From Chitinophaga pinensis (GTDB lineage: Bacteria; Bacteroidota; Bacteroidia; NS11-12g; UBA9320): 64,000 bases of DNA. Positions 17,516 to 25,777 of this stretch are shown piece after piece. The DNA is taken from positions 108,847 to 172,846 of the forward strand of contig CAMDGU010000001.1 of NCBI GenBank assembly GCA_945897885.1, read 5' to 3'. The notes below the pieces were generated by a model. That model was not told where the DNA came from. It searched no databases and was given only the letters and a program-made list of their open reading frames with translations. Position 1 is the first letter of the stretch. Every line of letters begins with the position of its first letter. The translations under genes were made by a program, and so were the position numbers.

Positions 17516-18352
17516 TCATTCCGCAATTTTTTCTTCTTCAAAATTTCCATAACGTAGAAATAGAGCTGTCATTCCTACCGAAATAAAGCTAAACTGGAGA
17601 AATAAGACAAGTATGTTTAAATACATTTTTGCAGAGTATGAAGGAAACCATAAGGAAGGAAAATACACCAAGGCAGATAAAATAAAGGATAACATTAAAA
17701 AAATTAAGGTTCCAAATATTACAATTTTGAAGGCCCTGCCCGATGAAATGGTTTGGATGGAATATTTTATGGCTTCTCCAAAATTCATTTCGCCAATAAT
17801 TATGCCGGGTATAACCAAACAATTTCTTACCAAAAGCATTCCCAAAAATATTCCGGCAATTATTCCAATAAAAGGATTGGCTGAAATACTTAATGCTATA
17901 AAACCACTTGAAAAGATAAAGAAACCACTACTCAATAATAGAAATAAAAATATTTTTATTAATTGATTTGTTGGGATAAAGTTGCTAATAAATTTGGCTT
18001 CAATTCTAAGTGATTTTGACTTTAAAAATAGTTGTGTAACATAAAACTGGTAAGAAAATAAAATTAAAATTAAAGCAAATGAACTAGCCATAACAGCAAC
18101 CAAACTTGGATATTTAAGAATGAAATTTTGCATAGCTTCTGATTGTTCCTTCATGCTTATGGATTGTCGCTCCATAAACTGACTTAATTCTTTTAATCCT
18201 TCGGCTCCTAATGTATTTACTAAACTTATTTTTATTATCAGAAATGCTATGGAAGATAATACAAGTGAGCAGCTAATAATAAATAAGGAACTACTGCCCA
18301 AAAGTTTGTAGAATGCCGCAACGGGTTGAACTTTATAGTGTGAATTAATCAT
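17516..18352 (-). CDS. Polytopic inner-membrane protein, family unknown
   Basis: The start is set at Met11 of the track ORF (MINSHYKVQ) because this ATG overlaps the upstream stop by 8 nt (CATGATTAA), a coupling arrangement, while the longer start would overlap by 38 nt. 278 residues with about six hydrophobic helices (for example SLFIISCSLVLSSIAFLI, GFIALSISANPFIGIIAGIF). No conserved catalytic motif is evident. Last gene of an operon with GT2, DUF547 and another small membrane protein. Confidence 0.72.
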   Translation of the reverse strand: MINSHYKVQPVAAFYKLLGSSSLFIISCSLVLSSIAFLIIKISLVNTLGAEGLKELSQFMERQSISMKEQSEAMQNFILKYPSLVAVMASSFALILILFSYQFYVTQLFLKSKSLRIEAKFISNFIPTNQLIKIFLFLLLSSGFFIFSSGFIALSISANPFIGIIAGIFLGMLLVRNCLVIPGIIIGEMNFGEAIKYSIQTISSGRAFKIVIFGTLIFLMLSFILSALVYFPSLWFPSYSAKMYLNILVLFLQFSFISVGMTALFLRYGNFEEEKIAE

Positions 18353-18614
18353 GTTTTTTATGTTTTGAAATTTCGTCTTCATCCAATATTTCGGTGTGTT
18401 TCTGTTTTATAATCTGTTTAAATGCCTGCTTAAATAATGCCAGAGAGTAGCTAACAAATAAGTATACCAAAAGGCAAATACCAATGAAGTAAGCAATATG
18501 TTTGGCACTAAAATGTGGATTGAGATTAAATACCCAAAAGAGCAAAGAAAATGATAGCACTTGTAACGATAAGGCTGTAATTATTTTTACAATTCTGAAT
18601 ATTACTTCAACCAT
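18345..18614 (-). CDS. Small membrane protein with two helices
   Basis: 89 residues with two hydrophobic segments (about 9-30 and 38-60) and a charged C-terminus rich in Lys/His (QIIKQKHTEILDEDEISKHK). Its start overlaps the DUF547 gene by 13 nt and its stop overlaps the next gene, so it is translated as part of that operon. I do not recognise a family. Confidence 0.7.
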   Translation of the reverse strand: MVEVIFRIVKIITALSLQVLSFSLLFWVFNLNPHFSAKHIAYFIGICLLVYLFVSYSLALFKQAFKQIIKQKHTEILDEDEISKHKKHD

Positions 18615-19312
18615 GGATTTTTTTCTTCTTCTTTAAATTTAACTCCTTCGTATTTTGGGTAAAAGTTATTGATTTGAACCGCGAAGGGGGTTTTGATAAA
18701 TTTAGTTGCTTCAGCATCTAATGTTCCTAACATATAAGGTTTTAGCCAATCCATCATTTGATTAGTTCGGGGGGCTACAAAAAAATATGATGTCTCAATA
18801 TTGCCACTTTCTATTATTTGAAATGGAGGGTAGTCATATAAGCCTCGATACATTAAAAAAACAGTTCTTTCATCAAATTTAGAAGGTCTAAGTTTTTTCC
18901 AAGTTGTATCCTTGTTTATTTTTGATTTTTTAAACCCTAACACTTTGCTTTTTTTTCCAAGTCTTATAAATTCATGTTCAATGTCAAATAGACTGAATGC
19001 TTTGCCGGCTATTATTACATTTTTCTTTTTGTAAAAATTAGTATATACCCCTTCAAACAATGTATCACGAAGAAAAGTTAGCATATAGCTATTGTAAATA
19101 TTTACCCAAAATGAATTTTTTTCATTATCGGTTTTTAAATGTGTTATCAAAAACCTTGTGTCTAAATCTCTCAAAATTTCTGTTTGCCCTTTATCATATG
19201 GTGTAAAACGAGCTCCGTAGGCCAATATCTCAGCCATATTTAATGCAGGATTATTTTGGGCCGATACCTTTATTGTAATAATAAGAAATATTAGAGCAAC
19301 TTTAAATTTCAT
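18602..19312 (-). CDS. Secreted DUF547 protein
   Basis: 236 residues with signal peptide (MKFKVALIFLIITIKVSAQ). The DUF547 hallmark is clear: NSFWVNIYNSYMLTFL, then AGKAFSLFDIEHEFIRLG and, later, DERTVFLMYRGLYDYPPF. The conserved domain is thought to be a papain/transglutaminase-like fold with unproven activity. ATGA overlap with the glycosyltransferase stop upstream and 13-nt overlap with the gene downstream show an operon. Confidence 0.86.
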   Translation of the reverse strand: MKFKVALIFLIITIKVSAQNNPALNMAEILAYGARFTPYDKGQTEILRDLDTRFLITHLKTDNEKNSFWVNIYNSYMLTFLRDTLFEGVYTNFYKKKNVIIAGKAFSLFDIEHEFIRLGKKSKVLGFKKSKINKDTTWKKLRPSKFDERTVFLMYRGLYDYPPFQIIESGNIETSYFFVAPRTNQMMDWLKPYMLGTLDAEATKFIKTPFAVQINNFYPKYEGVKFKEEEKNPWLK

Positions 19313-20178
19313 ATTCCCTTATAATTTTTATTTTCCCCTATACGCCACCCTGTTTTTTCTTCAATCAAATGTAAAACCTGTTTTTTAAAACCAAATTTTT
19401 TAATCTCCGGGTCACGGTCAAATTTCCAATTAATACGCTTGATTCTTTCAAGCATTACGCTAGGATGCGTGCCATCAAATTTTTTAACTGAGTCGATTCC
19501 AGAGTAATCAAAATCTTTTTGAGGGTCAAATTTTTTCTGGATATAATCATCAGAATGCCAATATTTACTTGCTTCCACGTTTTTAGCCATCATAAATTCG
19601 GGTGGCCTTACCCATCCATAATGATGAATATCTGCGTTAATGGATTTTACCTTCAGCTTTCTGCCATTAATTCTAAATCCTTGGGCATCTTTCCATGATT
19701 TTATACCCATGTTATTTTTAATAATTCGAATCTCTTTTCTATACCAGCGTCGGCTATCGGCCAAATAATCGTAGGATCCATAAAAATGATTGTAATTGAA
19801 TAATAAACCTTCAACAGCATTATCATCTTTCCATATTTTCATGGCATTTTTGATCACCTGATAATCTTTTTCATGGTAACATTCATCGCCTTGCACATAG
19901 ATGCACCAATCGGCTTCTGGGTTTACTGCGGCTAAAGCTTTATCTGTTTCCAAGGCTAAAACTACACCCCCTTTGCGAAGGGTATCATCCCAAACAGTCT
20001 CAATTATCTTTATTTTATCGCTGGCAATATTTTTAATATAAGTTAAGGTTTCATCATCCGAATTTCCGACTGCTACCAACACTTCATCACATAAAGGCAA
20101 AATAGAAAGGATGGCTTCCTTAATAGGATAGTCCAATTTTAATGCATTGCGAATAAATGTAAATCCTGAAACGAACAA
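19309..20178 (-). CDS. Glycosyltransferase family 2
   Basis: The track ORF begins at 20301, but a TAatTTTG promoter lies inside it at 20197-20204 and the family opening (VSGFTFIRNALKLDYP) starts right after TTG 20178, so I place the start there: 290 residues. Features are ILPLCDEVLVAVGNSDDET and the metal-binding acidic site around WCIYVQGDECYHE, in a GT-A fold. It probably moves a sugar onto a surface glycan; donor and acceptor are unknown. First gene of a four-gene overlapping operon. It is divergent from the cysteine/cystathionine gene. Confidence 0.83.
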   Translation of the reverse strand: MFVSGFTFIRNALKLDYPIKEAILSILPLCDEVLVAVGNSDDETLTYIKNIASDKIKIIETVWDDTLRKGGVVLALETDKALAAVNPEADWCIYVQGDECYHEKDYQVIKNAMKIWKDDNAVEGLLFNYNHFYGSYDYLADSRRWYRKEIRIIKNNMGIKSWKDAQGFRINGRKLKVKSINADIHHYGWVRPPEFMMAKNVEASKYWHSDDYIQKKFDPQKDFDYSGIDSVKKFDGTHPSVMLERIKRINWKFDRDPEIKKFGFKKQVLHLIEEKTGWRIGENKNYKGI

Positions 20179-20196
20179 GGTGATTTTTTTGAAGTT

Positions 20197-20204
20197 CAAA
20201 ATTA
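20197..20204 (-). promoter_or_regulatory. -7 promoter element inside the track ORF of the GT2 gene
   Basis: TAatTTTG on minus, 18 nt from TTG 20178; it argues against the longer track start at 20301. Confidence 0.55.
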
Positions 20205-20283
20205 AGTTAATTGTTACATTGATGAATTGATAAATTGTTGGTTTCATTTGCAAATTTTCAAATTGTTTCATTTTCAAATTAGT

Positions 20284-20291
20284 TAGCTTTG
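20284..20291 (+). promoter_or_regulatory. -7 promoter element only 4 nt from an ATG
   Basis: TAgcTTTG directly followed by CGCT and the ATG at 20296. If transcription starts at the usual short distance, the mRNA is leaderless. Confidence 0.6.
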
Positions 20292-20295
20292 CGCT

Positions 20296-21663
20296 ATGCA
20301 ATATTGCAACACCATTTTAGATACCATTGGCAATACGCCTTTGGTTAAAATTAATAAAATAACGAAAGATATTCCTGCCTTAGTTTTGGCTAAAATTGAG
20401 ACCTTTAATCCCGGTAATTCTATTAAAGACCGCATGGCTCTTAAAATGATAGAAGATGCTGAAACAAGCGGAAAACTAAAACCAGGAGGAACCATTGTAG
20501 AGGGAACCAGCGGTAATACAGGTATGGGATTGGCCATAGCTGCGGTCATAAAAGGGTATAAGTGTATTTTTACAACTACAGACAAACAAAGCAAAGAAAA
20601 AGTAGATGCATTGAAAGCATTTGGTGCCGATGTAATTGTTTGTCCAACAGATGTAGAACCAGAAGACCCTCGTTCTTATTATTCAGTATCAAGCCGGCTG
20701 GAAAAGGAAATTCATAATGCATGGAAACCAAATCAATATGATAATTTAAGCAATTCGGTAGCTCATTATGAGCAAACCGGTCCTGAAATTTGGGAACAAA
20801 CGGAGGGGAAAATAACCCATTTGGTAGTAGGGGTAGGAACAGGCGGAACCATAAGTGGAACAGCTAAATATTTAAAGGAAAAGAATCCAAATATTCAAAT
20901 TTTGGGTATTGATACCTATGGTTCTGTTTTTAAAAAATACAAGGAAACCGGAATTTTTGATAAGAATGAAATTTACCCTTACATCACAGAGGGTATTGGA
21001 GAAGACTTTTTACCCCAAAATGTTGATTTTACTTTAATTGACCATTTTGAAAAAGTAACTGATAAAGAAGCTGCTGTAATGACCCGCCGAATACCACGCG
21101 AAGAAGGAATATTTGCAGGAAATAGCGCCGGAAGTGCTATGGCTGGTTTGGTGCAAATGGCCGATAAATTTAAAAAAGGGGATGTGGTGGTTGTTATTTT
21201 TCACGACCACGGAACCCGCTATTTGGGTAAAATGTTTAACGACGATTGGATGCGTGATAGAGGATTTATTAGTCCTGAGCCTAAAAAGCAAGCCATCGAT
21301 TTAATTGAAAATCACCGCCATTTGCCATTGGTTACAGCCAATGAAGACCAAATTATTTCGGATGCATTTGAATTAATGCAACGCTATAATATTTCACAAG
21401 TGCCTGTAAAAAATGCCAAGGGTGAATTTACAGGAAGTTTGGTGGATGGCAATCTGTTTGCACAATTGGTTAAAAACCGTCACCTGATGCATGAACCTGT
21501 AAAAACCATCATGCAAGAATCGTTTCCTGTTGTAAAATCAACCGATGCTATCGATTTTGTTTCCTCGCAATTCAGCAATCAAACCCAAGCAGTATTAATG
21601 ATGGATATGGGTGGCAATTGGCACATCATTACCAAAGTGGATGTGATAAATGCGATTGGGTAA
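20296..21663 (+). CDS. Cystathionine beta-synthase / cysteine synthase with CBS domains
   Basis: 455 residues. Residues 1-320 are the fold type II PLP enzyme: NPGNSIKDRMA with the PLP Lys, EGTSGNTGMGLA, and GVGTGGTISGTAKYL for phosphate binding. Residues about 335-455 are two CBS modules (QVPVKNAKGEFTGSL). Length and CBS tail match cystathionine beta-synthase, which joins homocysteine and serine; cysteine synthase activity is an alternative. No CysE or CGL partner is adjacent. The start ATG lies 4 nt from the promoter. Confidence 0.92.
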   Translation: MQYCNTILDTIGNTPLVKINKITKDIPALVLAKIETFNPGNSIKDRMALKMIEDAETSGKLKPGGTIVEGTSGNTGMGLAIAAVIKGYKCIFTTTDKQSKEKVDALKAFGADVIVCPTDVEPEDPRSYYSVSSRLEKEIHNAWKPNQYDNLSNSVAHYEQTGPEIWEQTEGKITHLVVGVGTGGTISGTAKYLKEKNPNIQILGIDTYGSVFKKYKETGIFDKNEIYPYITEGIGEDFLPQNVDFTLIDHFEKVTDKEAAVMTRRIPREEGIFAGNSAGSAMAGLVQMADKFKKGDVVVVIFHDHGTRYLGKMFNDDWMRDRGFISPEPKKQAIDLIENHRHLPLVTANEDQIISDAFELMQRYNISQVPVKNAKGEFTGSLVDGNLFAQLVKNRHLMHEPVKTIMQESFPVVKSTDAIDFVSSQFSNQTQAVLMMDMGGNWHIITKVDVINAIG

Positions 21664-21725
21664 TAGAAAAGGTTAAAATAGAAAGATTAAAGTGATATTG
21701 CGATGAAATTTTTCTAGTGCGAATT

Positions 21726-21751
21726 CCCCCTTATAAAGGGGGTTAGGGGGA
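21726..21751. repeat. C/G-rich hairpin repeat
   Basis: CCCCCTTATAAAGGGGG followed by TTAGGGGGA. Same design as the repeats that bound the DUF559 module at 6175 and 6612, with a different loop. Confidence 0.6.
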
Positions 21752-21821
21752 TTTTTTCAATTGAAAATAAATTGGGTATCGGAAATTTGTATTTTACAAA
21801 GAAACTTTGCCGAAGCAAATT

Positions 21822-21846
21822 CCCCTCTTGAGAGGGGTTAGGGGTG
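21822..21846. repeat. C/G-rich hairpin repeat, second copy
   Basis: CCCCTCTTGAGAGGGG followed by TTAGGGGTG, 70 bp after the copy at 21726 and in the same orientation. The arms differ from that copy but remain self-complementary. Confidence 0.55.
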
Positions 21847-21863
21847 TGTTTTAAAAAAACTAT

Positions 21864-22646
21864 ATGAAGTATAAAGACCAGCTAAATAGAGAAATCTATA
21901 TTCCAACTCTACCCCAACGGATTATTTCTCTAGTTCCTTCCCAAACCGAACTTTTGTATGATTTGGGTTTAAAAGACCGAATAGTTGGGAAAACCATTTT
22001 TTGTGTTCATCCTTTAGAATATTTAAAATCATCCATTAAGATTGGAGGCACAAAAAAACTGAATCTTGAAAAAATTGCATCTTTAAAACCTGACCTCATT
22101 ATAGCCAATAAAGAAGAAAACGAGAAAGACCAGATTGAACAATTATCCAAAGATTTTCCGGTTTGGATAAGTGATGTAAATACTTTGGAGGATGCTTTGA
22201 GTATGATAAAAAGCCTTGGAGAAATAACCGAAACCCAAAATAAGGCCTCAAAAATTGTCAATCAAATAACGCAAACCCGTAAGGATTTTTTAAAGCAATC
22301 CAAACCAAAGAAATCCGTTATTTATTTAATTTGGAACAACCCTTATATTGCTGTTGGTACCAATACATTTATAAATACTATGCTTAGTGAAGCTGGTTTT
22401 GAAAATGCCATAAGCCAAAGCCGTTACCCTGAAATTACATTGGATGAAATAAAGCAAATCAATCCCGATTGGGTATTTTTATCCTCCGAGCCTTTTCCTT
22501 TTAAAGACGAACACAAACTGGAAATGGATAAACTATTAGGAGAAAGTAAATCGGTATTGGTAGATGGTGAAATGTTTAGCTGGTATGGAAGTAGGCTGCA
22601 TAAGGCCTATGAGTATTTTAAGAAAATAAAAAAATCAGCTGATTAG
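21864..22646 (+). CDS. BtuF-like helical-backbone metal-receptor protein without signal peptide
   Basis: 260 residues of the two-lobe periplasmic-binding fold used by BtuF/FhuD: PQRIISLVPSQTELLYDLGL at the N-terminus, KIASLKPDLIIANKEEN, and NPDWVFLSSEPFPF. The start (MKYKDQLNREIYIP) has no signal peptide or lipobox, so the protein should be cytoplasmic unless exported oddly. Family members bind corrinoids or iron-siderophores, and the ligand here is unknown. No BtuC/BtuD genes are adjacent. A cobalamin riboswitch occurs 20 kb away but not in front of this gene. Confidence 0.85.
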   Translation: MKYKDQLNREIYIPTLPQRIISLVPSQTELLYDLGLKDRIVGKTIFCVHPLEYLKSSIKIGGTKKLNLEKIASLKPDLIIANKEENEKDQIEQLSKDFPVWISDVNTLEDALSMIKSLGEITETQNKASKIVNQITQTRKDFLKQSKPKKSVIYLIWNNPYIAVGTNTFINTMLSEAGFENAISQSRYPEITLDEIKQINPDWVFLSSEPFPFKDEHKLEMDKLLGESKSVLVDGEMFSWYGSRLHKAYEYFKKIKKSAD

Positions 22647-23029
22647 GATAGGGTTCTTTTTTTTCTATAATGACTTACTAAAAAAAGAATTCCAACCAAA
22701 ATAAAAGGAACGGTAATAATGAGTACCACATTTAAACTTTGAGCAATACTAAATCCGTTTCTGATATGGTTTAACTGAAAAACAAACGGACTCATTATCA
22801 AACCTACTAATGTAAAAATCATACCACCAATTTGTTCCCATTTCCAGGCTATTATTAGAAAAGCAGTTAAAATAAAACTTGGAATTAAATGCTTTAAAAA
22901 ATGAGCTAATTGTACCCCAATACTCAATCCTTTTTCAAAGGAGTCTAATGCAAACAAGCTGATAAAAAGTATTGCTGAAATACATAAAAGACGAGGCAAC
23001 CAATAAAATAATTTGTCTGAATTTTTCAT
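22643..23029 (-). CDS. Small membrane protein, DUF7670-like
   Basis: 128 residues with four hydrophobic helices (LLCISAILFISLFALDSF, LIPSFILTAFLIIAW, MIFTLVGLIMSPFVF, VVLIITVPFILVGILFLV). The W-x-x-R-L-L-C-I opening and FALDSF segment resemble a common Bacteroidota small membrane family (DUF7670 by memory). No function is known. Convergent with the BtuF-like gene, overlapping by 4 bp. Confidence 0.72.
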   Translation of the reverse strand: MKNSDKLFYWLPRLLCISAILFISLFALDSFEKGLSIGVQLAHFLKHLIPSFILTAFLIIAWKWEQIGGMIFTLVGLIMSPFVFQLNHIRNGFSIAQSLNVVLIITVPFILVGILFLVSHYRKKRTLS

Positions 23030-23172
23030 AATCCTTTAAAATTTAAGACAAAATTATTTACCAATAATTTTATTTAACCAAATAGTATACGAAAGAATTG
23101 TTTTCTTAGTTGAGTAACTAGACTATGACTTAATAATTAACAATTAATAACTAATCATTAACCATTAAAATC

Positions 23173-24558
23173 TTATCCCATTATAATATTCTTAATATCC
23201 ATCTTGATTTTATCAGCCAAATTATTGGCCATCGTTTCAGTTTGGCTTTCAGAATAAATGCGGATAATTGGTTCGGTATTAGAACGGCGTAAATGAACCC
23301 ACTCATCACCAAATTCTATTTTTAAACCATCCACTTTATTAATAGGTTGTTTGATATATTTTTCTTCAATTTTTTTGAATATCAAATCCAGATTGATGGT
23401 ATCGTCTAATTCAATTTTATTTTTTGAAATGGTGTAATCAGGATAAGTCATTCTAAGACCCTTCACACTTTTTCCGTTTTGTGATAAGTGACTTAAAAAT
23501 AAAGCGATACCAACCAAGGCATCGCGGCCATAATGCAACTCAGGATAAATAATACCGCCATTGCCTTCGCCTCCTATTACAGCATTAGTGCTCTTCATCA
23601 TTTCCACAACATTTACTTCCCCTACGGCACTGGCATTGTATTCGCCACCATATTTTAGAGTGATATCTTTTAAGGCACGAGTGGATGAAAGATTGCTTAC
23701 TGTATTTCCTTTAGTATGCTTCAAAACATAGTCAGCTACAGCAACCAAAGTGTATTCCTCACCAAACATTTCGCCATCTTCACATACAAAAGCCAGTCGG
23801 TCCACATCTGGGTCAACCACTATACCTAACTGAGCTCCTGAACGTTTTACTTCGTGTGATAGTTCACCCAAATGTTCGGGTAATGGCTCAGGATTGTGCG
23901 GAAATTTTCCGGTTGGTTCGCAAAAAATTTCAACAATTTCCTGAACTCCCAAAGCTTCTAAAAGCATTGGAACCACAATACCTCCGGTAGAATTTACAGC
24001 ATCTACTACAATTTTATATTTTTTAGCTTTTATGGCTTCCACATTTACAAGTGGCAGGGCTAAAATAGCATCGATATGTTTTTGAAAATAATTTTCAGGA
24101 TAGGAAATAGTTCCTATTTCATCAATTTCGGGAAACTCAAATTCTCCTTTTTCAGCGATCTCCAATAAAGCAGCTCCATCTGCAGCTGAAATAAATTCAC
24201 CCTTATCGTTTAATAATTTTAAAGCATTCCACTGTTTTGGGTTATGACTGGCAGTTATTATTATTCCGCCGGCGGCTTGTTCCCAAACCACTGCTAATTC
24301 TACAGTTGGTGTGGTGGATAGTTGCAAATCAATCACATCAAAGCCACAGCCAATTAAAGTACCTATTACCAAATTATTAACCATTTGCCCCGAAATACGC
24401 GCATCGCGGCCAACTACGATTGATTTATTTTCTGAATTTTGTTTTAACCAAAAAGCATACGCCGTGGTAAATTTAACTATGTCTGATGGTGTTAGGCCTT
24501 CTCCTGCTTTGCCTCCTATGGTTCCCCTTATACCTGAAATGGACTTAATTAATGTCAT
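23173..24558 (-). CDS. glmM: Phosphoglucosamine mutase
   Basis: The true start is taken as Met15 of the track ORF (MTLIKSISGIRGTIGG), 10 nt after a TAttTTTG promoter, giving 461 residues. Motifs: phosphoserine loop TASHNPKQWNALK, Mg site DPDVDRLAF, sugar loop GGEGNGGIIYPE and C-terminal phosphate site RRSNTEPIIRI. It interconverts glucosamine-6-phosphate and glucosamine-1-phosphate on the way to UDP-GlcNAc for peptidoglycan and LPS. A phosphomannomutase role is possible, since a GDP-mannose pathway is encoded at 53-55 kb. Confidence 0.88.
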   Translation of the reverse strand: MTLIKSISGIRGTIGGKAGEGLTPSDIVKFTTAYAFWLKQNSENKSIVVGRDARISGQMVNNLVIGTLIGCGFDVIDLQLSTTPTVELAVVWEQAAGGIIITASHNPKQWNALKLLNDKGEFISAADGAALLEIAEKGEFEFPEIDEIGTISYPENYFQKHIDAILALPLVNVEAIKAKKYKIVVDAVNSTGGIVVPMLLEALGVQEIVEIFCEPTGKFPHNPEPLPEHLGELSHEVKRSGAQLGIVVDPDVDRLAFVCEDGEMFGEEYTLVAVADYVLKHTKGNTVSNLSSTRALKDITLKYGGEYNASAVGEVNVVEMMKSTNAVIGGEGNGGIIYPELHYGRDALVGIALFLSHLSQNGKSVKGLRMTYPDYTISKNKIELDDTINLDLIFKKIEEKYIKQPINKVDGLKIEFGDEWVHLRRSNTEPIIRIYSESQTETMANNLADKIKMDIKNIIMG

Positions 24559-24568
24559 AAACTGACTG

Positions 24569-24576
24569 CAAAAATA
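24569..24576 (-). promoter_or_regulatory. -7 promoter element of glmM
   Basis: TAttTTTG on minus, 10 nt from the ATG at 24558; it lies inside the longer track ORF and decides the start. Confidence 0.55.
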
Positions 24577-24666
24577 TAGAAGATTTTTTGATAAGTTCAT
24601 ATAAAACTTACCTTAATTTAATGCTTACAACATGTTGCCTTATAGAAGAGGTTAAGAATAAGGGGT

Positions 24667-25195
24667 TTACTTGTTTTCGTTTGCTTCCTCTTCTTTTGCT
24701 TCCTGTTAAAACCATGAAGCAGCAAAGGCTGTAAACGTTCCAAAAAGGGCCATACCTGCGGTAGTTAATTTAGCAGTAATTATTCTTCCTTCGATTGTTA
24801 TAGTATAAAATTCACCATAGCTAAGGGTTGTGAAAGTGCTATATGATCACCAAATAGCTTCTTCAGCGGTTTTAATATTGCTTCCAGGTTCTTGTACTGC
24901 TTGAAGTATTACTTTAGACGAAAAAAGTAAAAGAAGGATGGATGTAAAGGCTGCAGAGGCTAAAGCTCTAACTATTCTTAGCAAACGAATTAATCGTAAA
25001 AATACGACCTGCTCTTAAAAAATCAATCACTGGAGTACTTGATAATAGGTCTATCCGGCCCCATTTCATAAATTCACGTTTGTCTTTAGCCTTTTTAAAT
25101 CGAATGCTAAAATCAATAAAAAATATGGCACAAATTTCCAAATAAATGTATGCCAATAATTTTGACATTTCAGGCGAAAGTTTATAAAATGTTTA
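24667..25195 (-). pseudogene. Decayed voltage-gated-type potassium/ion channel gene
   Basis: Minus-strand reading gives a channel in pieces. The track ORF at 24968-25168 supplies AIFFIDFSIRFKKAKDKREF and WGRIDLLSSTPVIDFLRAG, then shifts frame after an extra A in the GTATTTTTACGA run. The correct frame continues VFLRLIRLLRIVRAL (an S4-like Arg ladder), then EPGSNIKTAEEAIW, where a TGA replaces the expected second Trp, then TTLSYGEFY in place of the usual TVGYGDFY filter, GRIITAKLT, GTFTAFAASWF, and a TAA before QEAKEEEANENK. The N-terminal first helix is missing. At least one frameshift and two stops make this a pseudogene. No other gene is seen in 24601-25428. Confidence 0.85.
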
Positions 25196-25407
25196 AATTA
25201 ATACGGCCATCAAAATGCATATTGAAAGCAGCATTACCAAAAGATTCAAAAAACCAAGTTTTCATATTTTGGGTTTTGGTCAGTCATGGTATAAAGTGTA
25301 TCTTTTGTATTTTGTAAAAGGTAAAATTTACAGATTGTGGGTTAAATATTGTTTAAAAATAATTGGTAAATATACTTTGACTGTAAATCTAAAATAGCAA
25401 ATTGAGT

Positions 25408-25415
25408 TATCTTTG
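25408..25415 (+). promoter_or_regulatory. -7 promoter element of the ferredoxin operon
   Basis: TAtcTTTG, 13 nt from the ferredoxin ATG. Confidence 0.55.
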
Positions 25416-25428
25416 ACCCATCTAAATT

Positions 25429-25776
25429 ATGGCAATAATAATAACAAGTGATTGTATTAATTGTGGTGCTTGTGAGCCCGAATGCCCCAATAATGCAATT
25501 TATGAGGCAGGTGCTATGTGGGCAATGAAAGATGGTACGGATTTAAAAGGACCATTTACCTTAAAAAAAGGAGATGTAATTGATGCCGCTGCGCAGCAGC
25601 AACCTATATCAGATGAGGTGTATTACATCGTACCTGATAAATGTACCGAGTGTGAAGGGTTTCATGAAGAGCCACAATGTGCCGCAGTTTGTCCTGTAGA
25701 TTGCTGTATACCCGACGAGTTAAATGTTGATTCGCATGATGAATTAATGGCTCGTAAACTAAAATTACATTTATAG
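25429..25776 (+). CDS. 2[4Fe-4S] ferredoxin (YfhL/Fdx-like)
   Basis: 115 residues with two cluster motifs: [16 protein letters not shown] near the N-terminus and [20 protein letters not shown] with the eight-residue spacing of the Alvin/Thauera-type ferredoxins. An insert of about 35 residues between them ([17 protein letters not shown]) is typical of the Bacteroidota version. A cytoplasmic electron carrier with unknown partner. The NlpC/P60 gene starts 1 nt after its stop, so they share a transcript. Confidence 0.93.
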   Translation: MAIIITSDCINCGACEPECPNNAIYEAGAMWAMKDGTDLKGPFTLKKGDVIDAAAQQQPISDEVYYIVPDKCTECEGFHEEPQCAAVCPVDCCIPDELNVDSHDELMARKLKLHL

Positions 25777-25777
25777 T

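Noticed and set aside
22643-23029. DUF7670-like protein as a cobalt transporter linked to the BtuF-like gene
   Set aside because: It is on the opposite strand and convergent, and nothing in its sequence suggests transport.
23030-23172. tRNA or small RNA in the short gaps such as 23030-23172 or 52093-52104
   Set aside because: No cloverleaf-type pairing, TTCRA-like loop or strong hairpin was seen by eye; a tRNAscan run would settle it.
25215-25397. 60-aa ORF on plus (MHIESSITKRFKKPSFH)
   Set aside because: Lies between a pseudogene and the ferredoxin promoter, has no promoter or family match, and Lys/Tyr-rich composition expected of random AT-rich DNA.
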